Source of the DNA: Burkholderia anthina | GTDB lineage: Bacteria; Pseudomonadota; Gammaproteobacteria; Burkholderiales; Burkholderiaceae | DNA length: 64,000 bases | Assembly (NCBI RefSeq): GCF_001547525.1 | Contig: NZ_LNJP01000003.1 | Span: 1,798,001-1,862,000, forward strand | Reading direction: 5' to 3' | In this document: one piece after another, positions 1 through 10,183 of the stretch | Layout: each line of letters begins with the position of its first letter | How positions within the stretch are numbered: position 1 is the stretch's first letter | Made by a program: the position numbers and the translations under genes | Notes under the pieces: model-generated | What the model was told of the DNA's origin: nothing | Databases searched by the model: none | What the model saw: the letters and a program-made list of their open reading frames with translations, nothing else

Positions 1-3000
1 GTCGCCGGTCGCCGTGTTGTTCGCGCCCATCGCCACTGCGCCGGTACCCGTGGCCACGTTCGGATCGCCGATCGCGACCGCGCCATCGCCGGACGCGGTG
101 TTGCCGGAGCCGATCGACACGGCCTTGCCGCCCGTTGCCGAGGCGTTCTGGCCGATCGCGACCGCACCTGCCGTCTGCGCGTTCGAGCCGTCGCCGACTG
201 CCACGCTGCTGGCGCCCGCCGCGCTGGCGTTCACGCCGGCGGCGAGGGCGTTGGTGCCCGTGGCGCCGTCGTTCGCGTAGTTGGCTTGCTGCACGCCGTT
301 GTCGTTGACGCTGTAGTAGTGCGTCTTCGCGGCGTTGATCGCGGTCGAAGTGGAGGTCGACAGCGACGATACCGCGCTGTTGGTGCTGCTCAGGCCGGTG
401 GACAGCGAGCCGATGCCGGTCGACGTCGAGGTCGACAGCGACGTGATCGTGCTGTCCGTGCTGCTCAGGCCGGTGGACAACGAGCTGATGCCGGTCGAAG
501 TCGAGGTCGACAGGGACGTAATGGAGCTGGTGGCCGACGAGAGGCCCGTCGAGGTCGAGGTCGACAGTGACGTCACCGAACTGTTGGTCGAGCTCAGGCC
601 GGTGGACAGCGAGTTGATACCGGTCGAGGTCGAAGTCGACAGCGACGTGATCGAACTGTTTGCGGAGGACAGGCCGGTCGAGGTCGAAGTCGAGAGCGAC
701 GTGATCGAGCTATTGGCGGACGACAGGCCGGTCGAAGTCGAGGTCGACAGCGAGGTGATGGAGCTGTTTGCCGACGAGAGGCCAGTCGACGTCGAGGTCG
801 AGAGGGACGTGATCGAGCTGTTTGCCGACGACAGGCCGGTCGACGTGGAGGTCGACAGGGACGTGATCGAGCTGTTGGCGGACGACAGGCCGGTCGACGT
901 GGAGGTCGAGAGGGACGTGATCGAGCTGTTCGCGGACGACAGGCCGGTCGACGTGGAGGTCGAGAGGGACGTGATCGAGCTGTTCGCGGACGACAAGCCG
1001 GTCGACGTGGAGGTCGACAGCGACGACACCGAGCTATCGGTCGAGCTCAGGCCGGTGGACAGCGAGCTGATGCCGGTCGAGGTCGATGTGGACAGCGATG
1101 TGATCGAGCTGGTGGCCGACGAGAGGCCAGTGGACGTGGAAGTCGACAGCGACGTCACCGAGCTATTGGTCGAGCTGAGACCCGTTGACAACGAGTTGAT
1201 GCCGGTCGAGGTCGAGGTCGACAGGGACGTGATCGAGCTGTTTGCCGACGAGAGGCCCGTCGAGGTCGAAGTCGAGAGCGACGTGATCGAGCTGTTCGCG
1301 GACGACAAGCCAGTCGACGTGGAGGTCGACAGCGACGACACCGAGCTGTCGGTCGAGCTCAGGCCGGTGGACAGCGAGCTGATGCCGGTCGAGGTCGATG
1401 TGGACAGCGATGTGATCGAGCTGTTGGCGGACGACAGGCCGGTCGAAGTCGAAGTCGACAGCGAGGTGATGGAGCTGTTGGCCGACGAGAGGCCCGTCGA
1501 GGTCGAGGTCGAGAGCGACGTGATCGAGCTGTTCGCGGACGACAAGCCGGTCGACGTGGAGGTCGACAGCGACGACACCGAGCTGTCGGTCGAGCTCAGG
1601 CCGGTGGACAGCGAGCTGATGCCGGTCGAAGTCGACGTCGACAGGGACGTGATCGAGCTGTTGGCCGACGACAGGCCGGTGGACGTTGAGGTCGACAACG
1701 ACGTCACTGAGCTGTTCGTGCTGCTCAGGCCGGTGGACAGCGAACCGATGCCGGTTGACGTCGACGTGGACAACGAACTGATCGAGCTGTTGGTCGACGA
1801 GAGGCCAGTCGAAGTCGATGTGGAGAGCGACGTGATGGCGCTGTTTGCCGACGACAAGCCGGTCGAGGTCGAAGTCGAGAGCGACGTAATCGCGCTATTG
1901 GCCGACGAGAGGCCAGTCGACGTGGAAGTCGACAGCGACGTCACCGAGCTATTGGTCGAGCTGAGACCCGTCGACAGCGAATTGATACCCGTCGAGGTCG
2001 ACGTGGACAGCGACGAGATCGAGCTGTTAGTCGAGGAGAGGCCGGTGGATGTGGACGTCGACAGCGACGAAATGGCGCTGGTCGCGCTACCGACTTGCTG
2101 GGCGACGGAATAAAGCTGGCTACCGTTGATCGCGTCGGTACTGGTCGCGCTCACCTGGCCTGCAGCGACGTTGGTGATCTGCCGTTCTTTATTGACGTCG
2201 CCGACGCTGACGGTGCCGACCGGCGTGGCGCCAGCGAATCCGCCGAACGTTACGCCGTTGACGGTCGCGCTGCTCGTGGGAGTGGCCGCGGCGGTCGTCG
2301 AATTCGCGCCGAGCGCGACGGAGTTGTTCGTGCCGGCGACAGCGCCGGTGCCGATGGCGACGGCGTCGGTGCCCGTCGCGGTGCTGTCGGGGCCCGTCGA
2401 GTTCGCGTGGAAATACTTGATGCCCTGGCTATTGATGCTGTCGATCGCCGAGCCCACGCTGTTGGCCGTCGATGTCGAGCCGTTCGCGTTGTACGTGGTG
2501 TACGCCGGGGCCGAGACCTTGCCCGTCGTCGGGTCGTACGTCGACCCGCCGCCAAGTGCCGACGCGGTGCTGCTGCCGAGGTTGTCTGTCTTCGTCGAGA
2601 CCGAGCTGAGCCCAGTAGACAGCGAGTTGATGCCCGTCGAGGTCGAAGTCGACAGCGAGGTGATCGAGCTGTTGGCCGACGAGAGGCCCGTCGACGTGGA
2701 CGACGAAAGCGACGTAACCGAGCTGTTTGCCGAGCTGAGGCCAGTAGACAGCGAATTGATGCCGGTCGAAGTCGAGGTCGACAGCGAGGTGATCGAGCTA
2801 TTCGCAGACGAGAGACCCGTCGACGTGGACGACGAAAGCGACGTGACCGAGCTGTTTGCCGAGCTGAGGCCAGTGGACAGCGAATTGATGCCGGTCGAAG
2901 TCGAGGTCGACAGCGAAGTGATCGAGCTGTTGGCCGACGAGAGGCCGGTCGACGTGGACGACGAAAGCGACGTGACCGAGCTGTTAGCCGAGCTGAGGCC

Positions 3001-5436
3001 GGTGGACAGCGAATTGATGCCGGTCGAAGTCGAGGTCGACAGCGAGGTGATCGAGCTGTTTGCCGACGAGAGGCCGGTCGACGTGGACGACGAAAGCGAC
3101 GTAACAGAGCTGTTAGCTGAACTAAGGCCGGTGGACAGCGAGTTGATGCCGGTCGAAGTCGAGGTCGACAGCGAGGTGATCGAGCTGTTGGCCGACGAGA
3201 GACCCGTCGACGTGGACGACGAAAGCGACGTCACAGAGCTGTTAGCTGTACTAAGGCCAGTGGACAGCGAGTTGATGCCGGTCGAAGTCGAGGTCGACAG
3301 CGAAGTGATCGAGCTGTTGGCCGACGAGAGACCAGTCGACGTGGACGACGAAAGCGACGTGACCGAGCTGTTAGCCGAGCTAAGGCCGGTAGACAACGAG
3401 TTGATGCCCGTCGAAGTCGAGGTCGACAGCGACGAGATCGAGCTATTGGCCGACGAGAGGCCCGTCGACGTGGAGGTCGACAAGCTGACGATGCTCGACG
3501 TCGTGGTGCTGGCCACCGCGTAAAGCTGGCTACCGTTGATCGCGTCCGTGCTGCTTGCACCGATCAAGCCGGCCGCCACATTCTGGATGCGGCGCTCGGC
3601 ACCGGCGGCGCCCACACTTACAACACCAGCGGCCGAACTCGCGCCGGCATAGGTACCGAATGTCTGACTTCCGATCGTCGTGCTGCTGACCGCACCGGTG
3701 CCGCCCGTCGCTGTACTGGCGGCAGCGGTCGTGGTCGCACCTGAGCCGAGCGCAACCGAGCCCGCCACGTTCGCGTTGGCGCCGGCCCCGAATGCCAGTG
3801 CATTCGTCGCGCCGGATACCGCGGTATCGCCGATCGCGATGCCGCCAGCCGCCGTGGTCGTATTGCTATTGCCGAGTGCAACCGAGCCCTGGCCGATCGC
3901 ACTGTTGCTGTTGCCGATTGCCACGGCACCGTTCGCGGCTGTCGTTCCCGCCGCATTGCCTGCGGCGATGTTATTTGCCCCCATCGTCACGGCGCCCGTG
4001 CCGTTCGCAATGTTCGGATCGCCGATCGCCACCGCGCCGTTACCGCTCGCCGTCTGTTGACTGCCGATCGCAACGGCGCCGACGCCGGACTTGACGGTTG
4101 AACGGTAGCCAATTGCCGTTGAACCCAAGCCGGCCGTTGACGAAACGCTCGAGGTATCGCCGATCGCAACCGACGAATTCGCCCCCGCGGTCGAAGTACT
4201 TCCCAGCGCCACAGCGGCGGAGCCCGCGGCGGTCGACTGATTGCCGGCAGCCAGCGTAGCGAAATTCGACGCGACCGTTCCGATACCCAGTGCCGTTGCG
4301 TTCGTGCCGCTTGCATTGGCGCCGAGGCCAAACGCCGATGCTTGGCCGGCCGACGCGCTAGCTGACGCGCCAACGGCGGTCGCATTGCCGGCCGTTGCGG
4401 CTGCCCTGTTGCCGAGCGCGACCCCGTTCCCGCCCGACGCAACGGCCGTCACACCGATGGCGGTATCCTGGGCCCCACTGGCAGTGGCCTGATTGCCAAT
4501 AGCCGTTGCATCGGTGTTCGACGCAACCGCGCCGAAGCCGCCCGCGTAACTGGTGGCTCCGGTGGCGCTTGCGTTGAAGCCGGTTGCCATGCTGTTGGCC
4601 CCGGATGCCTTGGCGCTACCGCCCAGTGCAATTGCATTGGCGCCTGTCGAAGATGCTGCAGCCCCGACTGCGACGTTATTCGTTATCGAGGTATTCCCGG
4701 CGACACCCGCAACCGCGCCGTCGCCCTGCGCGATGCCGTATGCACCGTTGACGGTCGCACCGCGGCCGAGTGCGATGCCCGACGTGGCGGTCGATGCGAC
4801 GGACGACTGCCCGCCGATCGCGATGCCGTCCGACGCAGCGGACTGCGCGCCCTTCGTTGCGTTGCTGCCGATGGCAACTGCGCCCGCGCCCGATGCGAGC
4901 GTCGAGTTTGCCTGCGACAGCGGCGTCGTTCCGTTGCCGCCTGCGCCGCCGATCGCGACGGAGTTCAGCGCGCTCGCCGTCGAGCCGAAGCCGAGTGCGG
5001 TTGCACCGGCACCGCTGGCGGTGGTTTCGAGGCCGGCCGCGACACCCCAGAGGCCGGCCGATGATTGCATGCCGGTGGCGACGGCGCCATTGCCGGTTGC
5101 CTGCGCGAACGAGCCGTAAACCGTGACACCGGTCCAGCCGTTGCCGTTGGAGTTACACCCGGCGACGACCGAATACGTTCCGGAGCCGTCGCCGGCCTGG
5201 TTTTGCGTACCGCCCGGATTGACGCGGCCGACCGCGCTGTTGCTTCCCGTGAAGCAGGTTTGCTGGGTGTTGAGCGTATTGGCTTCGGCCAGTCCGGGCA
5301 GGCTGATCGCCAGCGCCGCGACGGCCACCACCACGACAGCCGACTTGTTCGGCTTACCCCGTGCCGAATCGATTTCCGATGCTGCGACCCACGCGCCGAG
5401 CGCTTCGTTCCAGATCGAGCGGTATGTGCGGTTCAT
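1..5436 (-). CDS. Trimeric autotransporter adhesin (YadA/Hia type), N-terminal 1812 codons, C-terminus outside window
   Basis: A single frame stays open from ATG 5436 to the left edge. GGAGG lies 9 nt before the start. The N-terminus ([20 protein letters not shown]) is an extended signal peptide region (ESPR), followed by a hydrophobic stretch and a likely cleavage near GLAEA. Residues about 60-620 are YadA-head repeats of the type AVAIGxxAxAxG. A neck motif [12 protein letters not shown] lies at about 3525-3550, then a Ser/Thr-rich repeat block (3480-2590), a second head and neck ([12 protein letters not shown], 2100-2130), a longer repeat block (2044-344), and a third head up to position 1. 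Such proteins form surface trimers for adhesion or serum resistance. The C-terminal membrane anchor must lie to the left. The long plus-strand ORFs here are antisense artefacts of the repeats. Confidence 0.93.
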   Translation of the reverse strand, partial: MNRTYRSIWNEALGAWVAASEIDSARGKPNKSAVVVVAVAALAISLPGLAEANTLNTQQTCFTGSNSAVGRVNPGGTQNQAGDGSGTYSVVAGCNSNGNGWTGVTVYGSFAQATGNGAVATGMQSSAGLWGVAAGLETTASGAGATALGFGSTASALNSVAIGGAGGNGTTPLSQANSTLASGAGAVAIGSNATKGAQSAASDGIAIGGQSSVASTATSGIALGRGATVNGAYGIAQGDGAVAGVAGNTSITNNVAVGAAASSTGANAIALGGSAKASGANSMATGFNASATGATSYAGGFGAVASNTDATAIGNQATASGAQDTAIGVTAVASGGNGVALGNRAAATAGNATAVGASASASAGQASAFGLGANASGTNATALGIGTVASNFATLAAGNQSTAAGSAAVALGSTSTAGANSSVAIGDTSSVSSTAGLGSTAIGYRSTVKSGVGAVAIGSQQTASGNGAVAIGDPNIANGTGAVTMGANNIAAGNAAGTTAANGAVAIGNSNSAIGQGSVALGNSNTTTAAGGIAIGDTAVSGATNALAFGAGANANVAGSVALGSGATTTAAASTATGGTGAVSSTTIGSQTFGTYAGASSAAGVVSVGAAGAERRIQNVAAGLIGASSTDAINGSQLYAVASTTTSSIVSLSTSTSTGLSSANSSISSLSTSTSTGINSLSTGLSSANSSVTSLSSSTSTGLSSANSSITSLSTSTSTGINSLSTGLSTANSSVTSLSSSTSTGLSSANSSITSLSTSTSTGINSLSTGLSSANSSVTSLSSSTSTGLSSANSSITSLSTSTSTGINSLSTGLSSANSSVTSLSSSTSTGLSSANSSITSLSTSTSTGINSLSTGLSSANSSVTSLSSSTSTGLSSANSSITSLSTSTSTGINSLSTGLSSANSSVTSLSSSTSTGLSSANSSITSLSTSTSTGINSLSTGLSSVSTKTDNLGSSTASALGGGSTYDPTTGKVSAPAYTTYNANGSTSTANSVGSAIDSINSQGIKYFHANSTGPDSTATGTDAVAIGTGAVAGTNNSVALGANSTTAAATPTSSATVNGVTFGGFAGATPVGTVSVGDVNKERQITNVAAGQVSATSTDAINGSQLYSVAQQVGSATSAISSLSTSTSTGLSSTNSSISSLSTSTSTGINSLSTGLSSTNSSVTSLSTSTSTGLSSANSAITSLSTSTSTGLSSANSAITSLSTSTSTGLSSTNSSISSLSTSTSTGIGSLSTGLSSTNSSVTSLSTSTSTGLSSANSSITSLSTSTSTGISSLSTGLSSTDSSVSSLSTSTSTGLSSANSSITSLSTSTSTGLSSANSSITSLSTSTSTGLSSANSSITSLSTSTSTGISSLSTGLSSTDSSVSSLSTSTSTGLSSANSSITSLSTSTSTGLSSANSSITSLSTSTSTGINSLSTGLSSTNSSVTSLSTSTSTGLSSATSSITSLSTSTSTGISSLSTGLSSTDSSVSSLSTSTSTGLSSANSSITSLSTSTSTGLSSANSSITSLSTSTSTGLSSANSSITSLSTSTSTGLSSANSSITSLSTSTSTGLSSANSSITSLSTSTSTGLSSANSSITSLSTSTSTGLSSANSSITSLSTSTSTGINSLSTGLSSTNSSVTSLSTSTSTGLSSATSSITSLSTSTSTGISSLSTGLSSTDSTITSLSTSTSTGIGSLSTGLSSTNSAVSSLSTSTSTAINAAKTHYYSVNDNGVQQANYANDGATGTNALAAGVNASAAGASSVAVGDGSNAQTAGAVAIGQNASATGGKAVSIGSGNTASGDGAVAIGDPNVATGTGAVAMGANNTATGD
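344..2044 (-). repeat. Second adhesin stalk block: about 28 interspersed 54-bp and 75-bp modules
   Basis: Read module by module, the block contains 19 units of 18 codons and 9 units of 25 codons, the same two building blocks as in the 129-bp array but in irregular order, including a run of seven consecutive 54-bp units. Total 1701 bp, all in frame. The modules encode Ser/Thr-rich sequence dominated by SLSTSTSTG. The mixed order suggests repeated unequal recombination between modules rather than one clean amplification. Confidence 0.88.
2691..3464 (-). repeat. Six tandem 129-bp copies inside the adhesin (43-residue unit)
   Basis: The plus-strand string tcgacgtgga recurs at 2691, 2820, 2949, 3078, 3207 and 3336, exactly 129 bp apart, and again at 3465 where the next copy would begin. 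Each unit is 54 + 75 bp and encodes an 18-residue module (about [18 protein letters not shown]) plus a 25-residue module containing [20 protein letters not shown]. Copies differ mostly at silent third positions. A partial copy precedes 2691. The length is a multiple of three, so copy-number change would keep the frame and only alter stalk length. Confidence 0.93.
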
Positions 5437-6399
5437 ATCCTGCTACCTCCAAATGTGCACGCCACACAGCGGTCTCTTTTGTTAGAGGATTACTCCGTGC
5501 GCTCGCGTGAATCTCAAAATTGATGGGCGGAGTTTATTGGAGGCGGATTTTATAGATTGACAAACAGTGATAAATGAAGCGTTTTAAAAGTTAAAGAATG
5601 GTTAATGCAGCGGGTTTTTGCGCAAGAGAGCCGAATGAATTTGAAAGATGCAAGAATGCTTCGAGTATGGTTTGAATTCTGCGGCCGAGATTCTGGTTTT
5701 CCTATAAAAATCAATATGTTGATGCGGTTTTGTGCGGTGGATGACACACTCGGTCTAGTCAAAAGTAAGACAAATGAAATAGCAAACGTTTGCGCGTCGC
5801 CTGATTCTTTCATGTTTATAATGTTGTCTGGGTTGCGATGAGATAATGCGCTAGCCGAATTATTAACTTGTTAATATTTTGGCTTTTATTGAATTTTTGT
5901 TTTAGTGTGAAGATTATCAAGCAGTCAAATTAATCTGATTCGAGGTGCATTTGATTGTGCTGATGTGCGCATTCCGTCCGGCGCCGGGGCCCGTATGACG
6001 GGCGTTCCGGGCCGTCCGGCCGTCGAAGTTGTAAAAAATTGCTACGGAACGCCCAAATGAAACAATCTGCGCCGATTTATCGGATTTGTCCTATTGACGA
6101 TCGCGTTGACATCGGCGTTATCGCGGAATCGGCGCGTATGCCAGAGGTTGAGCGGGCGCACTCATGAGGGGTGTTTCGCGGGGTGTCGACGGGGCGGCAC
6201 AGACCGTGGGTCTGCGTCCAGTCGGAGGGGGCCGAAATGTCAGATTCGGATGCGGCAATTTGTCCGCCACGCCGCCGCGGGCCCGGCGCGGCAAAATGAA
6301 AAAAGGGAGGGATCGAATGTATCGGGCGCGCCACATTCGGCCCACGAGCGTGGGCCGAATGGGCCAGCCTGCCGCATGACCCGCGGCAAGCTTCCGGCT
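5437..6399. other. AT-rich intergenic region upstream of the adhesin; no gene supported
   Basis: About 960 bp without a convincing gene. The part from roughly 5520 to 5960 is strikingly AT-rich against the GC-rich surroundings, with many T/A runs. On the minus strand TATAAA (plus-strand 5549-5554) could be the adhesin -10 element; no good -35 was identified. A 78-codon plus-strand ORF (5605-5841) lacks a ribosome site and resembles no family known to me. From about 5970 the sequence returns to high GC and shows nothing beyond the hairpin listed at 6334. Confidence 0.6.
6334..6361 (-). terminator. Perfect 12-bp hairpin downstream of the ferritin-like gene
   Basis: CATTCGGCCCAC, loop GAGC, GTGGGCCGAATG. 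It lies about 40 bp past the stop of the minus-strand ferritin-like gene. No T-run follows immediately on the minus strand; a TTTTTT occurs about 25 nt further on. It may be a weak terminator or an RNA-stabilising hairpin. Confidence 0.4.
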
Positions 6400-7302
6400 T
6401 TACTTCTTCAGAAACCGCAGCGCGAACCGCGCCATCCGCGGCACGAACATCGGGCGCAGCAGGCGCTTGTCGTAACCGGCCATGCGCCGGTCGTTTTCCA
6501 CGAGACACAGCTCGATCAGCTCGCGCGGGTTCAGCGCATCGCCGATGTCGGCGGTGCCCGTCGCCGGAAAGTTCGCGTCACGCGCGGCGCCGTCGGCATC
6601 GATGCCGCGCGCGATGCTCATGCGATCGCGGATCAGCTGCACCCACACGGCCGCCACGCGTGCGAAGAACCACGGCCGGCGCCACCACGGCATCGTGCGC
6701 CAGTACCATGCGTACCAGTTCACGAAGAACAGGATGTGGCGGCCTTCTTCCTGGATCACGGGCTCGAAGGTCTCGACCAGTTCGGGCGGGAAATAGCCGG
6801 AGCGCTGCGCGGAGCGGAACAGGCCGAACGCGAAAAAGCTGTCGATGCACTCGCTGAAGCCCGTCATCATCCACGACCATTCGGGATCTTTCGGCGCGGG
6901 GTAGGCCGGCTCGGGCGCGAGGCGGATGCCGTACGCCTCGACGAGCTTCGACAGCACGACCTTGTGGCGGGCTTCCTCGCCGCCGTCCATCTCGAGCGCG
7001 CGGCGCAGCAGCGGATCGTCGACCGTCGCGGCGTAGGTCGCCACGCGGATCGACGCGCGGCCTTCGGTTTGCACCGCGATGTCCCAGATCGGCAGCGACG
7101 TGAGCCGCCTGAGCTCGGCCGGCTGGAGCGCCGGCCAGTCGATCACGGCCGGCTTGTACGGGTTGTGTGTGTCGAGCAGCATCCGACAGAACATCTGCTT
7201 GTGCGCATCGGAACCGATCCGGACCGGGCCTTGGGCCTCGAAGGTCCAGTTGCGCATTGCGTGATCTGCGGCTGCATGCTCTTCCTGCAGCGTGTCGGTC
7301 AT
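6400..7302 (-). CDS. Ferritin-like di-iron carboxylate protein
   Basis: 300 residues, cytoplasmic, no signal peptide. The pattern of helices with Glu and ExxH-type motifs fits a ferritin-like four-helix bundle: an early Glu in QTEGRASIR, EEARHK, then ECIDSF, and EEGRHILF in the fourth helix. These would bind two irons. The C-terminal third is aromatic and basic (WYAWYWRTMPWWRRPWFF), perhaps a membrane-associated amphipathic segment. The substrate is unknown; relatives include oxidases and hydroxylases, and nothing in the neighbourhood names one. The ATG at 7302 lacks a clear ribosome site. The gene appears monocistronic. Confidence 0.7.
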   Translation of the reverse strand: MTDTLQEEHAAADHAMRNWTFEAQGPVRIGSDAHKQMFCRMLLDTHNPYKPAVIDWPALQPAELRRLTSLPIWDIAVQTEGRASIRVATYAATVDDPLLRRALEMDGGEEARHKVVLSKLVEAYGIRLAPEPAYPAPKDPEWSWMMTGFSECIDSFFAFGLFRSAQRSGYFPPELVETFEPVIQEEGRHILFFVNWYAWYWRTMPWWRRPWFFARVAAVWVQLIRDRMSIARGIDADGAARDANFPATGTADIGDALNPRELIELCLVENDRRMAGYDKRLLRPMFVPRMARFALRFLKK

Positions 7303-7397
7303 GGCTATTGTTATGCGATTACGGATCGAAAGATTCTTGCACAGCTTCCGTCATCGCGTATTTTCGAGCGGCCATGTGCACGCCGGCCCCGCGCATG

Positions 7398-7616
7398 TCA
7401 CGCGTTCGTGTCGACCCAGAGGCGGCCCCAGCGCGATGCGTACGCGAGGGCGTGCTCTTCCTCGAAGAAGAAATCGATTGCGTCGAACGACACGGAGCGC
7501 GGCGACGGGCCGCCGCTCGCGCGTTCGATCGTCAGGTTGGCGGCGAACAGCCCGTTCGGCAACCGGGCGGCAGCGGGAGCGACTTCATAGCCCTTGTAGC
7601 GGATCGTACGGTTCAT
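7398..7616 (-). CDS. Small hypothetical protein, 72 residues
   Basis: Starts MNRTIRYKGYEVAPAAARL and ends WGRLWVDTNA. The ORF extends upstream to 7694, but the ATG at 7616 begins a better-formed protein domain; neither start has a clear Shine-Dalgarno. It looks like a small alpha/beta cytosolic protein of the kind widespread and uncharacterised in Burkholderia. No function can be assigned from sequence. It is separated by about 95 bp from the ferritin-like gene on the same strand and could be co-transcribed with it. Confidence 0.55.
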   Translation of the reverse strand: MNRTIRYKGYEVAPAAARLPNGLFAANLTIERASGGPSPRSVSFDAIDFFFEEEHALAYASRWGRLWVDTNA

Positions 7617-7848
7617 GGCATGCGCGGAAAAAGTTCGGACTTTCAGCGTACGCAAACCCGCCGGTCGGGTGAACCAATCTTTCGGCCAATGCAAATGACG
7701 CGGCGGGCTGAATCGTTATCGGGGCGGGACGCGGAACGGTGTTGTCGGGAGCCGGGACGACGCGCCCGCATGTCGGCACGCGTCGGAAGACGCGCCGCGC
7801 GCCCTCGTCGAATCCTGTCGAGCGAGGGCGCGCGGCGGAATGCGGGGA

Positions 7849-8499
7849 TTACTGGTTGGCGACCTTCAGCACGGGGGCGAGCGCATCGACCGACGCCGCG
7901 TGCGAGGCCGCCCGATGCGACGCGAACGCGAGCGCGAATTCGGCCGCTTGCGCGCCGACCGTCTCGAGTTGCGCGACGACCTTCGGATCCGAGCAGCTGT
8001 CGGCGCTGTCGAAGCGCGTTTCCAGCGTGTTGACGGTCGCGCCGAACGGCGTCGGCCAGCCGCGCAGCGCATGGACGATCGAGCGCAGCGACGTCAGCAC
8101 GGTGCCGGCCGCCTGCCAGCCGTAGGCGGTGACGATCAGGCCGACCGCGCGGCCGTCGAGATACGGGCGTTCGTCCGCGCGCAGCTCCTCGAGCGTGTCG
8201 AGTGCGTTCTTCACGAGGCCGGACACGCCGCCGTGATAGCCGGGCGTCGCGATGATGATCGCGTCGGCCTGGCGCACGGCGTCGATCAGCTCGCGCTGCG
8301 CGTCGGTCAGCGTTTTGTGTTCGGGGGCGTAGTGCGGCAGCGTGTGCAGAAACGGGCCGTCGAACAGGCGCGTGCGCGCGCCGGCGGCCTGCGCGCCGCG
8401 CAGGGCGAACGACAGTGCGCGTTCGGTGGACGACGCGGCCCGGGTGGTACCGCCGATGCCGACGACGAACGGGCGGCGGTGTTGATCGAATGCAGTCAA
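7849..8499 (-). CDS. NAD(P)H-dependent FMN reductase family protein
   Basis: 216 residues from a TTG start at 8499, chosen because AGGAG sits 8 nt upstream; the open frame continues to 8676 but without a ribosome site. Flavodoxin-like fold: the phosphate loop is GGTTRAASSTERAL near the N-terminus, and TPGYHGGVSGLVKNALD is the family's flavin-contact motif. Members reduce FMN, quinones, azo compounds or metals with NAD(P)H. The C-terminal 30 residues are Ala/His-rich and less conserved. No linked partner is visible, so the substrate is open. Confidence 0.82.
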   Translation of the reverse strand: MTAFDQHRRPFVVGIGGTTRAASSTERALSFALRGAQAAGARTRLFDGPFLHTLPHYAPEHKTLTDAQRELIDAVRQADAIIIATPGYHGGVSGLVKNALDTLEELRADERPYLDGRAVGLIVTAYGWQAAGTVLTSLRSIVHALRGWPTPFGATVNTLETRFDSADSCSDPKVVAQLETVGAQAAEFALAFASHRAASHAASVDALAPVLKVANQ

Positions 8500-8654
8500 G
8501 GGGCGCTCCTGGGAGTGGCTTGCCCGGCTAAGCACAGGCTTAAAACCAGATGGTAACGACCGCGTCGCCACTCTGAAAACGACTTTTCGTTCTATCGATA
8601 TGCCGCGTGGCGGGGCAATCGTGTGCGCGGCCGCGCAGATCGATAGCAGAAATG

Positions 8655-8761
8655 CTTGGTTGGGACGGTGCACCACGGTCGATAAGATGGGTGCGTCTCC
8701 TCCATGATGTCTCTACTGACATGGGTTGGCCCCGCCACGCGGATGCGGCGGGGCTTTTTTT
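8655..8761 (+). ncRNA. Candidate small RNA ending at an orphan terminator
   Basis: A strong plus-strand terminator at 8729-8761 has no plus-strand gene in front of it. Upstream, TTGGTT near 8661 and TCGATAAG near 8685 form a weak sigma70-like promoter that would give an RNA of about 70 nt. The transcript would carry CU-rich TCTCCTCC (an anti-Shine-Dalgarno string) and a short CCATG/CATGG hairpin before the terminator stem. The 5' end is uncertain. Alternatively it is a stray terminator shielding the neighbouring minus-strand genes. Confidence 0.35.
8729..8761 (+). terminator. Strong Rho-independent terminator, plus strand, no ORF upstream
   Basis: GCCCCGCC (8729-8736), ten-base loop region, GGCGGGGC (8747-8754), then seven T (8755-8761). 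Orientation is plus, whereas both flanking genes are on the minus strand. Confidence 0.8.
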
Positions 8762-8809
8762 CGTCCTCGGCCGGAAAACGGGGCCCGATGCGTGCCGCGG
8801 CGTGGCCCG

Positions 8810-9115
8810 TTACGCGAACACTGGCCGGAAGAAGCTGCGCTCGTAGCTGACGATGCAACGCGTGTCCTCCGCGTAGCGGAACGCGGCCTGGCAGGCCGGA
8901 TCGTCCTTCGAGCGTTCGCGGTAGCGCTCGTAGTCGGCGAGGCTCGGGAACGAGAACATCGCCAGCGCGATGTTGCTCGCGCCTTCGGATGGCAGGAAAT
9001 AGCCGTGATGCGTGCCGCCGAACCGTTCGACGAGCGGAATCCACATCTTGCCGTAGGTCTCGAATTCGACGAGTTTGTACGGGTCGACGACGTAGCGAAG
9101 GAAGCAGGTGATCAT
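8810..9115 (-). CDS. NIPSNAP family protein
   Basis: 101 residues from ATG 9115 (MITCFLRYVVDPYKLVEFET). The start is typical of NIPSNAP proteins, which open with a beta strand followed by KL..FE.Y. Later hallmarks are RFGGTHHGYFLPSEG and NIALAMFSFPSLADYERYR, the ferredoxin-like dimeric alpha/beta barrel. The open frame continues to 9238, but the extra 41 residues are low-complexity and unlike the family. Bacterial NIPSNAPs have no agreed function. No operon partner. Confidence 0.85.
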   Translation of the reverse strand: MITCFLRYVVDPYKLVEFETYGKMWIPLVERFGGTHHGYFLPSEGASNIALAMFSFPSLADYERYRERSKDDPACQAAFRYAEDTRCIVSYERSFFRPVFA

Positions 9116-9394
9116 GGGCGCTCGCGATGCAGTGGCGGAGCCGCGAGTCTGGAGCGCGGGGCGGCACGTGTCAACGGCGTGCACGCCGGCGTCGGTTTCA
9201 TTGCTTGATGCGTTGCTTGCGCGAGCAACGATCGGCACTTCGATGTGTTCGCCATGACGTGCGCATGGCCTCGAAATACACCGTACTCGCCACCTCCGCC
9301 AGCCGCGCTACCCGTGGATTTTTACGACATTTTTTCTTGCGACGGCGACCGGCGCGCTCCTAGACTTCGGGCATCTTCACCACGGAGCATGGCC

Positions 9395-10183
9395 ATGTCG
9401 ATACCCTGGAACGCGATCGCCGAACCCGCCCCTGCCGCGCCGCTTTCCGTGGGCGCCGATCGGGTGATCGTCCGGCGCTTCGATCCGGCAATCGACAGCT
9501 ACGCACAACTCACGCCGATGCTGCACCGTGCGTTCGCGCGCCTCGGTGCGATGGGGCTCAACTGCACGTGCGTCGATCAGGACGAAGACGTCACGCGCCG
9601 CCGCGCGGAAGCGGGCGAGTGCTACGTCGCCGTGCGCGGCGGGCGCGTCGTCGGCACGGCCACGCTGTATGCGACCGATCCGTCGTCGGCCTGTTCGCTA
9701 TACCGCCGTGAAGGCGTCGCGAGCGTGCGCCAGGTGGCGGTGGACCCGGCTTGCCAGAGCCGCGGGATCGGCGCGTTGCTGCTGTCGTTCGCCGAGCAGT
9801 GGGCCGCGTCGCGCGGCTATGCGCTGCTCGCGCTGGATACGCCGCATCCCGCCGCGCACCTGTTGGCGTTCTACGGCGCGCAGGGTTTCGAGGTGGTCGA
9901 CGTGATGCGCTTCGCCGGCAAGCGCTACGACAGCGCGATCCTGTGCAAGCGGCCCGTTGCACGCCCCGTGCGCCGCGTGTCGTCGGCGTCGCGGCTGGCT
10001 GCGCGCGTGGCGGCCGTGCGGCGTGTCCTGCATGCGTGGGCGCCGCGCATTGTCGTGTTGGCCCGGCGCGAGGCGGGTTTGCGTCGCGCCGGACGTTTCG
10101 CGGCGCGCCGCGCGGCCGGTGCGGCCAGTTGCCGGTCGTCGCCGTGGCGGCCGCGTCAGCACGGCCGCTTCGTGGCCCGATAG
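9395..10183 (+). CDS. GNAT family N-acetyltransferase with Arg-rich C-terminal tail
   Basis: 262 residues from ATG 9395, which has GGAG 7 nt upstream; the ATG 6 nt earlier is too close. The acetyl-CoA loop is visible in RQVAVDPACQSRGIGALLL, followed by FAEQWAASRGY and the C-terminal FYGAQGFEVVDVMRFAGK that completes the GNAT fold near residue 190. The last 65-70 residues are unusual: strongly basic and Ala/Arg-rich, with no recognisable fold. They may be a nucleic-acid-binding tail or the product of a 3' frameshift that extended the frame into noncoding GC-rich DNA. Substrate unknown. Confidence 0.75.
   Translation: MSIPWNAIAEPAPAAPLSVGADRVIVRRFDPAIDSYAQLTPMLHRAFARLGAMGLNCTCVDQDEDVTRRRAEAGECYVAVRGGRVVGTATLYATDPSSACSLYRREGVASVRQVAVDPACQSRGIGALLLSFAEQWAASRGYALLALDTPHPAAHLLAFYGAQGFEVVDVMRFAGKRYDSAILCKRPVARPVRRVSSASRLAARVAAVRRVLHAWAPRIVVLARREAGLRRAGRFAARRAAGAASCRSSPWRPRQHGRFVAR

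Noticed and set aside
2691-3464. Regularly spaced repeats that could suggest a CRISPR-like array
   Set aside because: The period is 129 bp with no unique spacers; the whole unit repeats and is in frame with the adhesin.
335-3523. Two long plus-strand ORFs (592 and 465 residues) rich in VEVDS and ELRPVD repeats
   Set aside because: They are the antisense frame of the adhesin repeats. The opposite strand has a single open frame with signal peptide, head and neck motifs and a ribosome site.
5605-5841. 78-residue ORF in the AT-rich region
   Set aside because: No ribosome site, no family resemblance and lies in sequence with noncoding character.
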